A DNA stretch of 64,000 nucleotides from Aminobacter sp. HY435 (lineage in GTDB: Bacteria > Pseudomonadota > Alphaproteobacteria > Rhizobiales > Rhizobiaceae), in the NCBI RefSeq assembly GCF_027568395.1, contig NZ_JANKZL010000015.1, positions 1-64,000 on the forward strand, given 5' to 3'. The first letter of the stretch is position 1, and each line of letters starts with the position of its first letter. The notes below the pieces were generated by a model that saw only the letters and a list, made by a program, of their open reading frames with translations, made no database searches and was not told the DNA's origin. Position numbers and translations under genes: made by a program. This document shows, in pieces, positions 37,785 through 46,933 of this stretch.

Positions 37785-38126
37785 ATGCCATCCCTGACCT
37801 TGCGCTTGTATCTCGATCCGAAGGGTCGTCTTGGCCCGGGCAAGATCGAGCTGCTCGAACAGATCGCCGCCACCGGCTCGATTTCGGCTGCGGCGCGCGC
37901 GATGGAAATGTCCTACAAACGCGCCTGGGATCTGGTCGAAGAGCTCAAGGACATGTTCGGCAAGCCGCTTGTGGCTGCAAAAACCGGCGGCAAGCATGGC
38001 GGAGGTGCCGAGCTGACGACGGTCGGCGAAGAGGTCATCCGCCAGTTCCGCGACATGGAGCGCGCCGTCTACGAGGCGGCAGCGCCCCACATCAAGGCGC
38101 TGCAGGGCGAGGCCGATAGGCGCTAG
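37785..38126 (+). CDS. modE: ModE-type winged-helix regulator lacking the molybdate-binding domain
   Basis: A 113-residue protein matching only the N-terminal DNA-binding domain of ModE: GPGKIELLEQIAATGSISAA, ARAMEMSYKRAWDLVEEL and GGKHGGGAELTTVGEEVI. The two C-terminal TOBE (Mop) modules of full ModE (about 260 residues) are absent. It lies 15 bp after modC and stops immediately before convergent proC. It is the likely ligand of the palindrome at 35001-35022; molybdate may be sensed elsewhere, possibly through the ModC TOBE domain. Confidence 0.88.
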   Translation: MPSLTLRLYLDPKGRLGPGKIELLEQIAATGSISAAARAMEMSYKRAWDLVEELKDMFGKPLVAAKTGGKHGGGAELTTVGEEVIRQFRDMERAVYEAAAPHIKALQGEADRR

Positions 38127-38942
38127 TTACTTTCCGAGTTCGATTGAACGTACCCGTGCGGCTTCGACTGCTTCGGTGACAAGGGTCTGCAGCCGGTTCT
38201 CGCCCATCAGCACATTGAGGGCGGCGGCGGTCGTTCCGTTCGGGCTGGTCACCTGCTTGCGCAGCACGGCCGGGTCTTCGCGGCTTTCCGCAGCCAGGCT
38301 GGCGGCGCCGTAGACGGTCTGCATGGCAAGCAGCGATGCCGTCTTGGGCGGCAGGCCGGCATGTTCGGCAGCTGCTGTCAGGCATTCGATGAAATGGAAG
38401 ATGTAGGCCGGTCCCGAGCCGGAAACGGCTGTCACCGCGTCCATCAGGCCCTCGTCGGCAATGGTTGCGACCTCGCCGCTGGCCGAGAGCAGGTCGCCGA
38501 CCAGGTTGCGCGCCCTTTCGCTGACGTGCTCGTTGGCATAGACCACCATCATGCCCTTGCCGATGGCGGCGGGCGTGTTGGGCATGCAACGCATGATCGG
38601 CGTTTGCGATCCGAGGATTTCGGCGAATGTGCCGACCGCCGTGCCGGCGGCGACGCTGACGAAGGTCGTCCGGCCATTGCCGAAGCGACGATAGTCGGCG
38701 GTGACTTCGCGGATGACTTGTGGCTTGACCGCAATGACGACGATCTCGGGCGAGGCATCCGCCGGGATGCCGCCGCTTTCGGAGGCCACCCGGCTGCCCA
38801 GTTCAGCGGCGCGGGCGCGCAACTCGGCGTTCGGCTCGACCACGAAAGTCTCCGATGGAGCAAGCTTGCCCGAATTCAGCCAGCCCCTGAGCATTGCGTA
38901 GCCCATGTTGCCGCAACCGGCGAGGATAAGTCTGATCGTCAT
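38127..38942 (-). CDS. proC: Pyrroline-5-carboxylate reductase
   Basis: A 271-residue NAD(P)H-dependent enzyme for the last step of proline synthesis. It shows the dinucleotide loop LILAGCGNMGYAMLRGWL, IAVKPQ, SVAAGTAVG, MRCMPNTPA and the C-terminal signature AVSGSGPAYIFHFIE with QVTSPNGTTAAAL. All are standard. The start was chosen at MTIRLIL, 50 codons inside a longer open frame, because the Rossmann strand begins there. Confidence 0.96.
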   Translation of the reverse strand: MTIRLILAGCGNMGYAMLRGWLNSGKLAPSETFVVEPNAELRARAAELGSRVASESGGIPADASPEIVVIAVKPQVIREVTADYRRFGNGRTTFVSVAAGTAVGTFAEILGSQTPIMRCMPNTPAAIGKGMMVVYANEHVSERARNLVGDLLSASGEVATIADEGLMDAVTAVSGSGPAYIFHFIECLTAAAEHAGLPPKTASLLAMQTVYGAASLAAESREDPAVLRKQVTSPNGTTAAALNVLMGENRLQTLVTEAVEAARVRSIELGK

Positions 38943-39003
38943 GAAATGCCTCCGAACCTGTCTGACATAGACCGTCTTGCGGTCGTACGGAAGTGGCCGA
39001 AAA

Positions 39004-40128
39004 TCACCTTCTGGGTGTGCCGGCCAATCTTTTGGAAAAGGCCTTGGTGAAGGTGATTGCGCCCAGCCTATCGGTCTCGGCCAACACCACATCCATGAAC
39101 TGGTCGGTGACGCGGACGATGGCGAAGCCGCCCTTGAACGCGGCCATCGGCTTGAAGAGGTCCAATCCGTTGCTGTTGTAGATCATCGGCGTATCGTGTT
39201 CATGGCCGTGGAAGACGCCGATCACGTTGTAGCCCGATATGGCCGCAAGCAGTGCGGCCCGCTCGTCGTCGCTCCACCAGTGGGCCTGGCCGATGCCGCG
39301 GTCGTCGAAATGGCGCACTGCCGGATCCCAGGTTTCGAGGGAAAACGGGTCCCAGCCGTAGTGCTGGAACAGGATCACCGGCCGTCCGTCGCTTGCGTAG
39401 GTTCTGAGATCGCGCTTCAGCCAGGCGAGACCGCTGATGGCGCCCTTGGCGGTGTCGCCGGCGAAGCGATGCGTCTGGATCAGGTGCAGGCCGCCCCAGT
39501 CCCATGAATAGCAATCCGACGCTTCGTCATAGCTGGTCGCCGGGACCGGCGGCTTGAAGAAAACGCTCGGCTTGTGGCTGATCTCGACATAGTCGCGCAT
39601 CTCGCGTCGGTACCAGTCGACGTCGGGCGGGGCGCCGTCCTGGTCGAGGTCGTGATTGCCGAGGCCGACATAGACGGGCATGTGAACGCGGTCCGGACCG
39701 CTGCCTTGTTGGTAGCGCTGGCTGAACTGCAGCAGTTGCGTGCCTTCTTGCGGCTTCGTGACCTGCCCGCCGCCATCGTCGGTCATGTCGCCGCCAATGA
39801 CCAGGCCGAGCAAGGCGCCGATCGGGCGTCCGGCGCCTGCCAGGCCGCTGGCCTGGCCGGAAACGGTGCCCGGCCAAATCTGCTGGTCGACAGTGTTCAG
39901 CGCCGTGATGTGCCGACGCAGGTTTTCGTCCGTCTTGCCCTGGGCTATGCATTGCGCGTTGAAACCGCTCGCCATGCGGCAGGCATGGATGTCGGCCGCG
40001 AACAGGAAGGTTGCGTCGACCGCTGGCCAGGAGGGGCCGGCGCGGGAGGTGTCGGTTCCCAGCAACGAGACGATGCCAAGTGCTGCCGTGTTGGCGATCA
40101 GCTGCCGCCGCGATGGTCGATACTCCAT
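39004..40128 (-). CDS. Exported calcineurin-like metallophosphoesterase
   Basis: A 374-residue protein. The N-terminus (SRRQLIANTAALGIVSLLG, then TSRAG) looks like a Tat-type or Sec signal peptide. The dimetal phosphoesterase motifs follow in order: FAADIHACR, VIGGDMTDDGGG, VGLGNHDLDQDG, ILFQHYGWD and GVFHGHEHD. It should act in the periplasm on phosphomonoesters or diesters; substrate is unknown. It follows proC on the same strand with a 61-bp gap. Confidence 0.87.
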   Translation of the reverse strand: MEYRPSRRQLIANTAALGIVSLLGTDTSRAGPSWPAVDATFLFAADIHACRMASGFNAQCIAQGKTDENLRRHITALNTVDQQIWPGTVSGQASGLAGAGRPIGALLGLVIGGDMTDDGGGQVTKPQEGTQLLQFSQRYQQGSGPDRVHMPVYVGLGNHDLDQDGAPPDVDWYRREMRDYVEISHKPSVFFKPPVPATSYDEASDCYSWDWGGLHLIQTHRFAGDTAKGAISGLAWLKRDLRTYASDGRPVILFQHYGWDPFSLETWDPAVRHFDDRGIGQAHWWSDDERAALLAAISGYNVIGVFHGHEHDTPMIYNSNGLDLFKPMAAFKGGFAIVRVTDQFMDVVLAETDRLGAITFTKAFSKRLAGTPRR

Positions 40129-40159
40129 GACAGCAGAATGGAGCGCGCGTCAGCGACGA

Positions 40160-41494
40160 TCAAGCCTTGCCCAGCGGGTGGCCCTTGGCGATGACCACGC
40201 GCGAGACGAGCCTCAAGCCGAGCACGCCGAAGACGAAGAACATCCACACCGGATCGGCGCGCCGGAAGAAGAAGCTTTCAAGGAAGGCGTTGAGCGTGGT
40301 GAAGAACAGGATCATCATGAAGAAATCGCCGAGGAATACGTTTTCCTTGAGCAGCGGTATCCTCATGTAGTCGCGCATCGGCGCAAGCAGAAACACGTAG
40401 AGCGCCACGACGAGCGCCGGCAGCCCCATGGTCACGGCGAGATCGATGTAGCCATTGTGGCCGTGCACGATGCCGGTGATGTCCCAGTCCTGGTCGAAGG
40501 CCTTGTCGGTATTCGTCACCACCGGCATGCCCCAGAAGCTTTCGTAGCCATAGCCGAGCCATGGCCGCCCTCCGATCATCTCCCCGGCAAAGGCCCAGAT
40601 CGTGGTGCGGCCGGTGTAGGTGAGATCTGGGAAGAGCTGTGCCGCAAGTTGCTTCAGCGGGTCGATGAAGACGATGCCCAGCGTGGCGAGTCCGGTTCCG
40701 ACGATGGCGATCGCAAACAACAGCGGGGTCAACAGCCGCATTCCGATCAATCCGGGCAGGACGACGAAGACGATCGACAACGGCACCAGTCCGGCGGTGG
40801 TCTTGGATCCGGTATGGGCGACGAAAACCATGGTGGCGAAAAACAGGATGACGCCCGAACGTCGCCAGCCGCGGCGGAACAGATAGATGCCGGCAAAGCT
40901 GAAGCAGGCCATGACAGGCCCGGCGATGTTCTTGTGGGTGAACGCGCCGCGCCAGAGCCCGGCGTGTTCGGGTTCGAAACCGCCGGCGTCATGGATCGCC
41001 ACGCTGGGATAGAGCAGCACGCCGGCGTAGGACAGGCCGACGACAGCCAGGCCGGCGAATGCGAGCACCCGCGAAAAGCTCTCGCCGTCGCGCGGCAACG
41101 CCAGAACGCTGGCCATGGCGATCACGCCGATCAGGGTGAAGGAGGCGGCGCGGAACGCCGCGGCCGGGTCAGCTGCCGTTACCACCGACAGCATGAAAAA
41201 ACCCATCAACAGCGCCCAGGCGGGGCTTGCCAGCGCCCTGATTTTCGCCGGCTCGGCAAGCGTCAGCAGCGCAAAGGCCGACAATCCCCCCAGCGTGCCG
41301 AAACCGAGCTGATTGACGATGTCGCCGCCGTTTGCGGCCGCGTTTTCAGCACCCGCCGGCTGGAACGGCCGGAACGAGACGATGACGACCGAAAGCAGCA
41401 CCGTCGCAATCGCCATGGCGACACCCGCCGGCGTGAACGCCGACGAAAGCTGCGCCGCCGCGTCAGTTCTTCTCAGGCTGCCGGTATTGCTCAT
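40160..41494 (-). CDS. O-antigen ligase/polymerase-like membrane protein (Wzy/ExoQ type)
   Basis: A 444-residue protein with ten or more hydrophobic segments and a large periplasmic loop (about residues 270-345) carrying LTYTGRTTIWAFAGEMIGGR, WLGYGYESFWG and HGHNGYIDLAVTMGLPALV, as in the Wzy_C/O-antigen ligase family. The LWRGAFTHKNIAGPVM stretch is typical of ExoQ-like polymerases. It joins exopolysaccharide repeat units in the periplasm. It overlaps the GT2 gene upstream by 32 bp and starts the exopolysaccharide locus. Confidence 0.88.
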   Translation of the reverse strand: MSNTGSLRRTDAAAQLSSAFTPAGVAMAIATVLLSVVIVSFRPFQPAGAENAAANGGDIVNQLGFGTLGGLSAFALLTLAEPAKIRALASPAWALLMGFFMLSVVTAADPAAAFRAASFTLIGVIAMASVLALPRDGESFSRVLAFAGLAVVGLSYAGVLLYPSVAIHDAGGFEPEHAGLWRGAFTHKNIAGPVMACFSFAGIYLFRRGWRRSGVILFFATMVFVAHTGSKTTAGLVPLSIVFVVLPGLIGMRLLTPLLFAIAIVGTGLATLGIVFIDPLKQLAAQLFPDLTYTGRTTIWAFAGEMIGGRPWLGYGYESFWGMPVVTNTDKAFDQDWDITGIVHGHNGYIDLAVTMGLPALVVALYVFLLAPMRDYMRIPLLKENVFLGDFFMMILFFTTLNAFLESFFFRRADPVWMFFVFGVLGLRLVSRVVIAKGHPLGKA

Positions 41495-42461
41495 TGGCGT
41501 AACCGAATTCGGCGAGCACGCGGCCCAGCGCGACGTGAATGGGATAGACGGCGACCGATGGCGAGCCGGTGGCGATCAGCCGCTTCAGCGCCCGCAGCGG
41601 CGAGGCGCCAAGCAGCGCCAGGCTTTTCAGGAACACGCGTGTGTTGGCGAAGGGCGTGCCGGCGTATTTCTTCTTTGCGACGAGTGTCGAGATGACGCCG
41701 TTGCGCAGGCCGCGCGCGCGAACCCAGTCAGCTTCGGTGCGACGCGCGGGAACAGTCTCGTAGAGCTTGGCCTCGGCGCACCAGCCGAGCGTGAAGCCCT
41801 TTTGCCTGGAGCGGCTGAGAAAATCCGAATCGCCGCCACCCATGAAGTTGAAGCGCAGGTCGAGAAAGGGTGGCCCCATTTCCAGAAGGACGTTGCGGCC
41901 GAGCAGGAGATTACCAGATGAATAGAGTGCGGGCACAAGTCCCGAGACGGAGTAGGGCGGCGCGAAGACCGGGTGGGTGGCCCAGACCTGATGTGCCGGT
42001 TCGGCAAAGACCGGCACCTGCGGGCCGCCAACGATGTCGGCGCCAAGCGATTCGGCGGCGCGGCACATGGTCTCCAGCCACAATGGGTCGGCGATCTCGT
42101 CGTCGTCGATCACCAGCAGTCGCGAAAAGTTCGGGAACTCCAGCAAGGCCGTATGCCATCCGGCATTGTAGGCGCTGCAGTTGCCACGCTCATGCGCGAC
42201 GATGACAAGGCCTGCCATCCTGCCGTTCTCAAACAGCGGTAGGGCCGCGCGAACGCCCTCGCCGCCCTCGGCGTCGTTTTCCATGACGATGACGGCGAAT
42301 CGACGGGCGGTTTCTTGCCTGGCAAGTGATTCGAGCGTCGTCATCACCTGCTGCGGCCGCCTGAACGTCGGCAAGGTCACCACGACTTCCACGCTCTCGG
42401 CAACGAGCGCGGGCGAGCGGCCGGCGATGGTCACGGTTTGGGGAAGCGGGATCACATTCAT
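41463..42461 (-). CDS. Family 2 glycosyltransferase
   Basis: A 332-residue GT-A enzyme. VEVVVTLPTFRRPQQVMTTL forms the first strand, RLLVIDDDEIADPLWLE gives the metal-binding DxD, and FNFMGGGDSDFLSR with its acidic GD.D gives the later catalytic region. No membrane segment of note. It probably adds a sugar to the lipid-linked repeat unit. It overlaps the polymerase gene and is divergent from the GT4 gene. Confidence 0.9.
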   Translation of the reverse strand: MNVIPLPQTVTIAGRSPALVAESVEVVVTLPTFRRPQQVMTTLESLARQETARRFAVIVMENDAEGGEGVRAALPLFENGRMAGLVIVAHERGNCSAYNAGWHTALLEFPNFSRLLVIDDDEIADPLWLETMCRAAESLGADIVGGPQVPVFAEPAHQVWATHPVFAPPYSVSGLVPALYSSGNLLLGRNVLLEMGPPFLDLRFNFMGGGDSDFLSRSRQKGFTLGWCAEAKLYETVPARRTEADWVRARGLRNGVISTLVAKKKYAGTPFANTRVFLKSLALLGASPLRALKRLIATGSPSVAVYPIHVALGRVLAEFGYANEQYRQPEKN

Positions 42462-42628
42462 CCAGGGAAAGCCGGTTTTTCGAACCTGTCCCCTATCAAA
42501 GCGGCGATAACGGGGGGTTAAGCCAGGCCCTTCATGGCGTAACCATGGTCCGCGTGACCCAACTGCGCTGCAAGTTGCTTAATGAAGACTTCACTCCACC
42601 CTGCTAGGCCATGGGCAGGATCTTTGTA

Positions 42629-43804
42629 ATGCATCTGCTTTTCGCAACTTCCATCGTGCCGGACGGCGCTTTGTCATCAGGCTACGAGATCGCCAACCAG
42701 GCGATCATCGATGCGTTGCGCCGTAACGGCGTGCGAGTGACGGTGCTGGGCTTCGCTTGGCCCGGCAAGGCGCCATCGGATCCAGGCAACACCATCGTGC
42801 TTGGCTCCGTCGATGTGCGAACCGACACGGCGCCCCTTCCGCGCAAGCTCGCCTGGCTTGCAAGCGCCATGGCGTCCGGCATGACATTCGCCTCGGCAAA
42901 GTTGCGGGTCGTCTCCGACGGCGACGTCCGCAAGGCGATTTCCAGTGCCGGCCCGATCGACGGCTACATTCTCAATTCGGTGCAGATGGCGGCCGCTTTC
43001 GAGGGCGTGTTCAAGGACCAGCCTTCGATTTTTGTCGCGCACAATGTCGAGCACCGGTCGGCCGCGGAGAATGCCCACGCCGCCAATGGTGCGTTCCAGC
43101 GCGCGCTGTTCCGCCGCGAAGCGCGGCTCTTGGAGGGTGTCGAAAAACGGCTTTGCGGCAATGCGCGCTTTGTCTTCACGCTGGCCGAGGAAGACCGTGC
43201 CGAGTTGGGCGTCGCGTCGAATTCGCGTTCCGTCGCCCTGCCGCTGGTCACGCGTTCACAGCTTCCGCCGGCAGGTGGTGAACGCCGTGTCGGATGCGAC
43301 GCGGCGTTGATCGGCACATGGACATGGGAGCCGAACCGCATCGGCCTTGACTGGTTCCTCAGCAGGGTCGTGCCGCACCTGCGCCAGGATTTCCGCATCG
43401 ACATCGCCGGCAGTGTGCCTTCGGGCGTCGCTTCTGCCCATCCCGGCGTGCGTTTCCTCGGACGCGTGCCCGACGCGCAGGCCTTTGTGCGCGGCGGCGC
43501 AGTGGTTCCGCTGGTCAGCACATCGGGCAGTGGCGTGCAGCTGAAGACCATCGAGACATTCGAGCTCGGGTTGCCGTCCGTGGCGACGGCGCATTCCCTG
43601 CGCGGCATTGCCTACAAGCCGCCCAACTGCACAATGACAGACGACCCCGTCGAATTCGCGCGCGCACTTGAACGAACGGTCGACCAGAAGGTATCAGACG
43701 TCGACGGCAGCGATTTCCACCGCAGGCAGATTGCCGCGCTGGACAAGGCAGTGGCGGTCGGGCTTGGCAAGCTCACCGGGCCTGCGCGCGAGGTGGCGGC
43801 GTGA
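42629..43804 (+). CDS. Family 4-like (GT-B) glycosyltransferase
   Basis: A 391-residue GT-B protein. The N-lobe starts MHLLFATSIVPDGALSSGYE; the C-lobe has ALIGTWTWEPNRIGLDWFLS, VRFLGRVPDAQAFVRGGAVV and PLVSTSGSGVQLKTIETFEL, the donor-binding region of group 1 transferases (the usual E-x7-E is in the last block). A GCAGGA site precedes this ATG; another ATG is six codons upstream. The stop overlaps the next gene by 4 bp. Confidence 0.88.
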   Translation: MHLLFATSIVPDGALSSGYEIANQAIIDALRRNGVRVTVLGFAWPGKAPSDPGNTIVLGSVDVRTDTAPLPRKLAWLASAMASGMTFASAKLRVVSDGDVRKAISSAGPIDGYILNSVQMAAAFEGVFKDQPSIFVAHNVEHRSAAENAHAANGAFQRALFRREARLLEGVEKRLCGNARFVFTLAEEDRAELGVASNSRSVALPLVTRSQLPPAGGERRVGCDAALIGTWTWEPNRIGLDWFLSRVVPHLRQDFRIDIAGSVPSGVASAHPGVRFLGRVPDAQAFVRGGAVVPLVSTSGSGVQLKTIETFELGLPSVATAHSLRGIAYKPPNCTMTDDPVEFARALERTVDQKVSDVDGSDFHRRQIAALDKAVAVGLGKLTGPAREVAA

Positions 43805-44589
43805 ACATGGTCAAGGCCGTCGGGCCGTTTCGGAAAATCAGCTTTCGCCGTATTCTCGGCATCGACGTTGCGAGCGCATCCCGCCAGCAGGCGCTGGCCC
43901 TGCTCTCCGGGCTGATTGCCAGCAAGACCTTCGCCAAGGTCAGCTTTCTCAATGCCCACAACGCCAACATCGCATGTTCCGACAGCGAGTTTGCCGCCGC
44001 GCTATCGCACTTTCTCGTGCTGGCCGATGGCATCGGCGTCGATATCGCATCGCGCCTCCTGTATGGCGCGCCGTTCCCCGACAATCTCAATGGCACGGAT
44101 TTCGTGCCGGCCTTGCTGCGCAGCTCCGACCAGCCGCTGACCGTAGCGTTGCTGGGCGCCAAGCAGGCTCACGCCGATCACGCCGCCGACCGCTTGGCCG
44201 AACTTGCGCCGCAGCATCGTTACATTGTCGTTCATGACGGCTATTTCACCGCCGAGGAAGAGCCTGCGATCGTCGCCGAGATCGGGTCGCTCAGGCCAGA
44301 CATTTTGCTCGTCGCGATGGGCGTGCCGCGCCAGGAACTGTGGATCGAGCGCAACATCCGCGCCGAACATTGCACGTTGCCGATCGCGGTTGGCGCACTT
44401 CTCGATTTCCTCAGCGGGTCGGTGCCGCGCGCGCCGCTTTGGATGCGCCGCCTGCGTCTCGAATGGCTGTTCCGGCTGATGTTGGAGCCCGGTCGTTTGT
44501 GGCGACGTTACGTTGTCGGCAATCCGCTGTTTCTCTTGCGCGTGCTACGCCAGAAATTTGCGGCGCGTAGCGGGGAGGGGCGGCCTTGA
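43801..44589 (+). CDS. WecG/TagA/CpsF-family (GT26) glycosyltransferase
   Basis: A 262-residue GT26 enzyme: VSFLNAHNANIACSDSEFAA, VLADGIGVDIASRLLYG, the Asp/Thr region NLNGTDFVPALL, and VAMGVPRQELWIERNI followed by VGALLDFLSGSVPRAPLWMR. The C-terminal basic-hydrophobic tail (RLRLEWLFRLMLEPGRLWRR) anchors these proteins to the membrane. It adds ManNAcA, glucuronate or similar to the lipid-linked acceptor. GTG start overlapping the previous stop; an ATG two codons later is possible. Confidence 0.92.
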   Translation: MNMVKAVGPFRKISFRRILGIDVASASRQQALALLSGLIASKTFAKVSFLNAHNANIACSDSEFAAALSHFLVLADGIGVDIASRLLYGAPFPDNLNGTDFVPALLRSSDQPLTVALLGAKQAHADHAADRLAELAPQHRYIVVHDGYFTAEEEPAIVAEIGSLRPDILLVAMGVPRQELWIERNIRAEHCTLPIAVGALLDFLSGSVPRAPLWMRRLRLEWLFRLMLEPGRLWRRYVVGNPLFLLRVLRQKFAARSGEGRP

Positions 44590-45476
44590 ACGCCAGCAAC
44601 GCAGGGGGCGTACCCGACGCAGCCCTTCTGACGGCAAGCTACGCCGCCGACTTCGAGCGTTGCCGGCTGCTGTGCGAGACGGTCGATCGCCATGTCAGCG
44701 GCGCTTCGCATCACTATTTGCTCGTCGAGCATCGCGATGTAGCGATGTTTCGCGAACTCGAGGGTCCGGGCCGGACAGTCGTCGACGAACGCGACATCCT
44801 GCCGTCCTGGCTGCGCGACATTCCGGACCCGGCGAGCCTGTTTCGACGCCGCATCTGGCTGAGTCTGAAGGCGCCGCCCCTGCGCGGTTGGCACGTGCAG
44901 CAATTGCGGCGCATGGCGATAGCTCGACACATCCATCAGGAGACGCTCGTCTACGTCGATTCCGACGTCGCCTTCCTCAAGCACTTCGATTGTGCGCGGT
45001 TCTGGCGTGGCGGCAAGCTCCGGCTTTTCCGTCGCGATGACGTGCTGCTCTCCCCCGGCCATGACGAACATCTGGTTTGGTCGCAGAACGCGGCCAAGGT
45101 GCTTGGCATCAAGTCTCCCGGGGTGGCGTCACACGACTACATCTCGACGCTGATCGCATGGCGCCGCTCAAGCGTGCTCGAAATGCTCGAGCGCATCGAG
45201 GAGGCAAGCGGACGCTATTGGGCCGAGGCCGTGTGCGCGCGACGCAAGTTTTCCGAGTGCATGATCTACGGCCGCTACGTTGACGAGGTCGTTGGCGGTG
45301 CAGGTCACTACCACGGCTCGGAGGAGTTCTGCCGGGTGCATTGGACCGGCACGCCGATGTCTGATGCCCAGTTCGAGGCGTTCGTGGCCACGATGGCGAA
45401 AGATCAGGTCGCCATAGGCATGCAGTCGTTCATCGGCACCGATCTCGGTCGCATCCGCAGGCTTGTCGCCGCCTAG
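44586..45476 (+). CDS. DUF6492-family putative glycosyltransferase
   Basis: A 296-residue protein recognised as DUF6492: LLTASYAADFERCRLLCETV at the start, SHHYLLVEHRDVAMFREL, RGWHVQQLRRMAIAR and a DxD in TLVYVDSDVAFLKHFD. The arrangement resembles GT-A transferases, and the gene is coupled to the GT26 gene by a TTGA overlap (TTG start). It probably adds another sugar to the same repeat unit; activity has not been shown for the family to my knowledge. Confidence 0.8.
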   Translation: MNASNAGGVPDAALLTASYAADFERCRLLCETVDRHVSGASHHYLLVEHRDVAMFRELEGPGRTVVDERDILPSWLRDIPDPASLFRRRIWLSLKAPPLRGWHVQQLRRMAIARHIHQETLVYVDSDVAFLKHFDCARFWRGGKLRLFRRDDVLLSPGHDEHLVWSQNAAKVLGIKSPGVASHDYISTLIAWRRSSVLEMLERIEEASGRYWAEAVCARRKFSECMIYGRYVDEVVGGAGHYHGSEEFCRVHWTGTPMSDAQFEAFVATMAKDQVAIGMQSFIGTDLGRIRRLVAA

Positions 45477-46768
45477 ATCGCTTTCGCTGGTCGCCGCAAC
45501 GACGCGTACGTGACCGCCGCCGAAGCCAGGTAGATCAGCGCGAACATGCCGTTCAGCGACCAGATCAGCATTGCGGTGTCATGGGCCGCGATCAGCAGCA
45601 GCGACAGGAGTCCCGCCTTGATGCCGGCCAGCAACGCCAGGTTGGCGGCGCGGATCAGCGTCTGGCCACGCGCGAACAGCAACTCGGCGTGATACTCGAC
45701 AAGATTGCGCAAGGCCGGGACCAGCAGTGCGAGCCCTACCAGGGGCGCTGCCTCGGCGACATTCCGGCCCAGTATGTTCGGGAAGAAGTGCAGCACCACC
45801 GCCAGGAACAGCAAGGCGCTGGTCGAGACGATGAAGATGCCGGCTTCGATACCGACCTTGATCTTCAGGCGCGACAGCATCTGCGGCGCCCGCATCATTT
45901 TCTGCACGAGCATCATCGAGAAAGTACGGATCGGGATGGCGGTGAGATCCACCAGTCGCATGACGATGGCGTAAATGCCGGCAAGGTGCGGTCCTCCCAT
46001 GGCCAGCACCAGCAGCTTGTCGAACTCCATCTGCAGATAAAACAGCACTTCGGCGCCGGCGACGTAGATCGAATCGGACAATCGCCGCCAGTACAGATCT
46101 GGCGTCAGCCGCAATCGCTGGCGCGGATAGAACAGCCCGAAAGCGACAGCGAGCGAGACGAGGTTGCACCCGACGTAGAAGGCGGCCCATGCCTCGATCG
46201 TCGAGTTTGGCCACAGCACGAACAGCGCGGCGGCGGCCGCCTTGATCGCCGAGGTCAGGATGGCCAGCATGGCCGCGCGTCCAAAGCGCCCGAGGCCGTT
46301 ATTGACGATCATCGCCACTTCCACCGGCCGCCACAGCAGCGCTTCGGCGAAGATCACCGTGGCGAAGATCGCCGGCGACAGCGTGCCGGAGAAGAACAGG
46401 AACCATGTCAGCGCCGATGCGGCTGCCAGGAGGGGCAGCGACAACAGCCCCAGCATCAGGAACCCGGCGGTATAGCTGCCGATCAGTCGCGGACGGATCG
46501 TCGCCGTGCGGTAAAGCGCCGAGATGAAACCGAAGGCGAGCGTTCGCGACAGCATGACGCCTGCCGCCGATGCTGTGGCGAACAGGCCGAAATCGGCGAT
46601 CGACAAGGTGTTCGCCAGCGCGACGAAATAGACCAGCGAAAAGACCAGTCGGCCGGCCGAACCGCTGACCGCCGAAAAATAGGCGCGCAGAAGCACGCGC
46701 TGTTCAGACAGGAAACTGCCGATCCTGCCGCGCAGCGATATGCGCGGTATGTCGTTGGCCTGGGTCAT
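45473..46768 (-). CDS. Wzx-type lipid-linked oligosaccharide flippase
   Basis: A 431-residue membrane protein with about twelve hydrophobic segments and the polysaccharide-synthesis flippase layout: RLVFSLVYFVALANTLSIAD near the start followed by FGLFATASAAG. It should move undecaprenyl-linked units across the inner membrane for Wzy polymerisation. Its 3' end overlaps the DUF6492 gene tail to tail by 4 bp, and it is divergent from the GumC-like gene. Confidence 0.87.
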   Translation of the reverse strand: MTQANDIPRISLRGRIGSFLSEQRVLLRAYFSAVSGSAGRLVFSLVYFVALANTLSIADFGLFATASAAGVMLSRTLAFGFISALYRTATIRPRLIGSYTAGFLMLGLLSLPLLAAASALTWFLFFSGTLSPAIFATVIFAEALLWRPVEVAMIVNNGLGRFGRAAMLAILTSAIKAAAAALFVLWPNSTIEAWAAFYVGCNLVSLAVAFGLFYPRQRLRLTPDLYWRRLSDSIYVAGAEVLFYLQMEFDKLLVLAMGGPHLAGIYAIVMRLVDLTAIPIRTFSMMLVQKMMRAPQMLSRLKIKVGIEAGIFIVSTSALLFLAVVLHFFPNILGRNVAEAAPLVGLALLVPALRNLVEYHAELLFARGQTLIRAANLALLAGIKAGLLSLLLIAAHDTAMLIWSLNGMFALIYLASAAVTYASLRRPAKAI

Positions 46769-46933
46769 GATCCAGGTGAAGGATAGGGAGCAAAGCTTAA
46801 TGCTGGGTTCCGAAAGGCATCGTGCAGCCAGAGCTTGCCTGGGGCATTAACCTTTTGTTTTCCATGCTTGCTTAGCTTGCGTTAACGACCGGACGCTTGA
46901 TCCGTCAACGTGCATTGGAAGAAACCCAGAACC

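Noticed and set aside
45581-46786. A long Gln/Arg/Asp-rich frame opposite the flippase gene
   Set aside because: It mirrors membrane-segment codons of the flippase; no motif or ribosome site.
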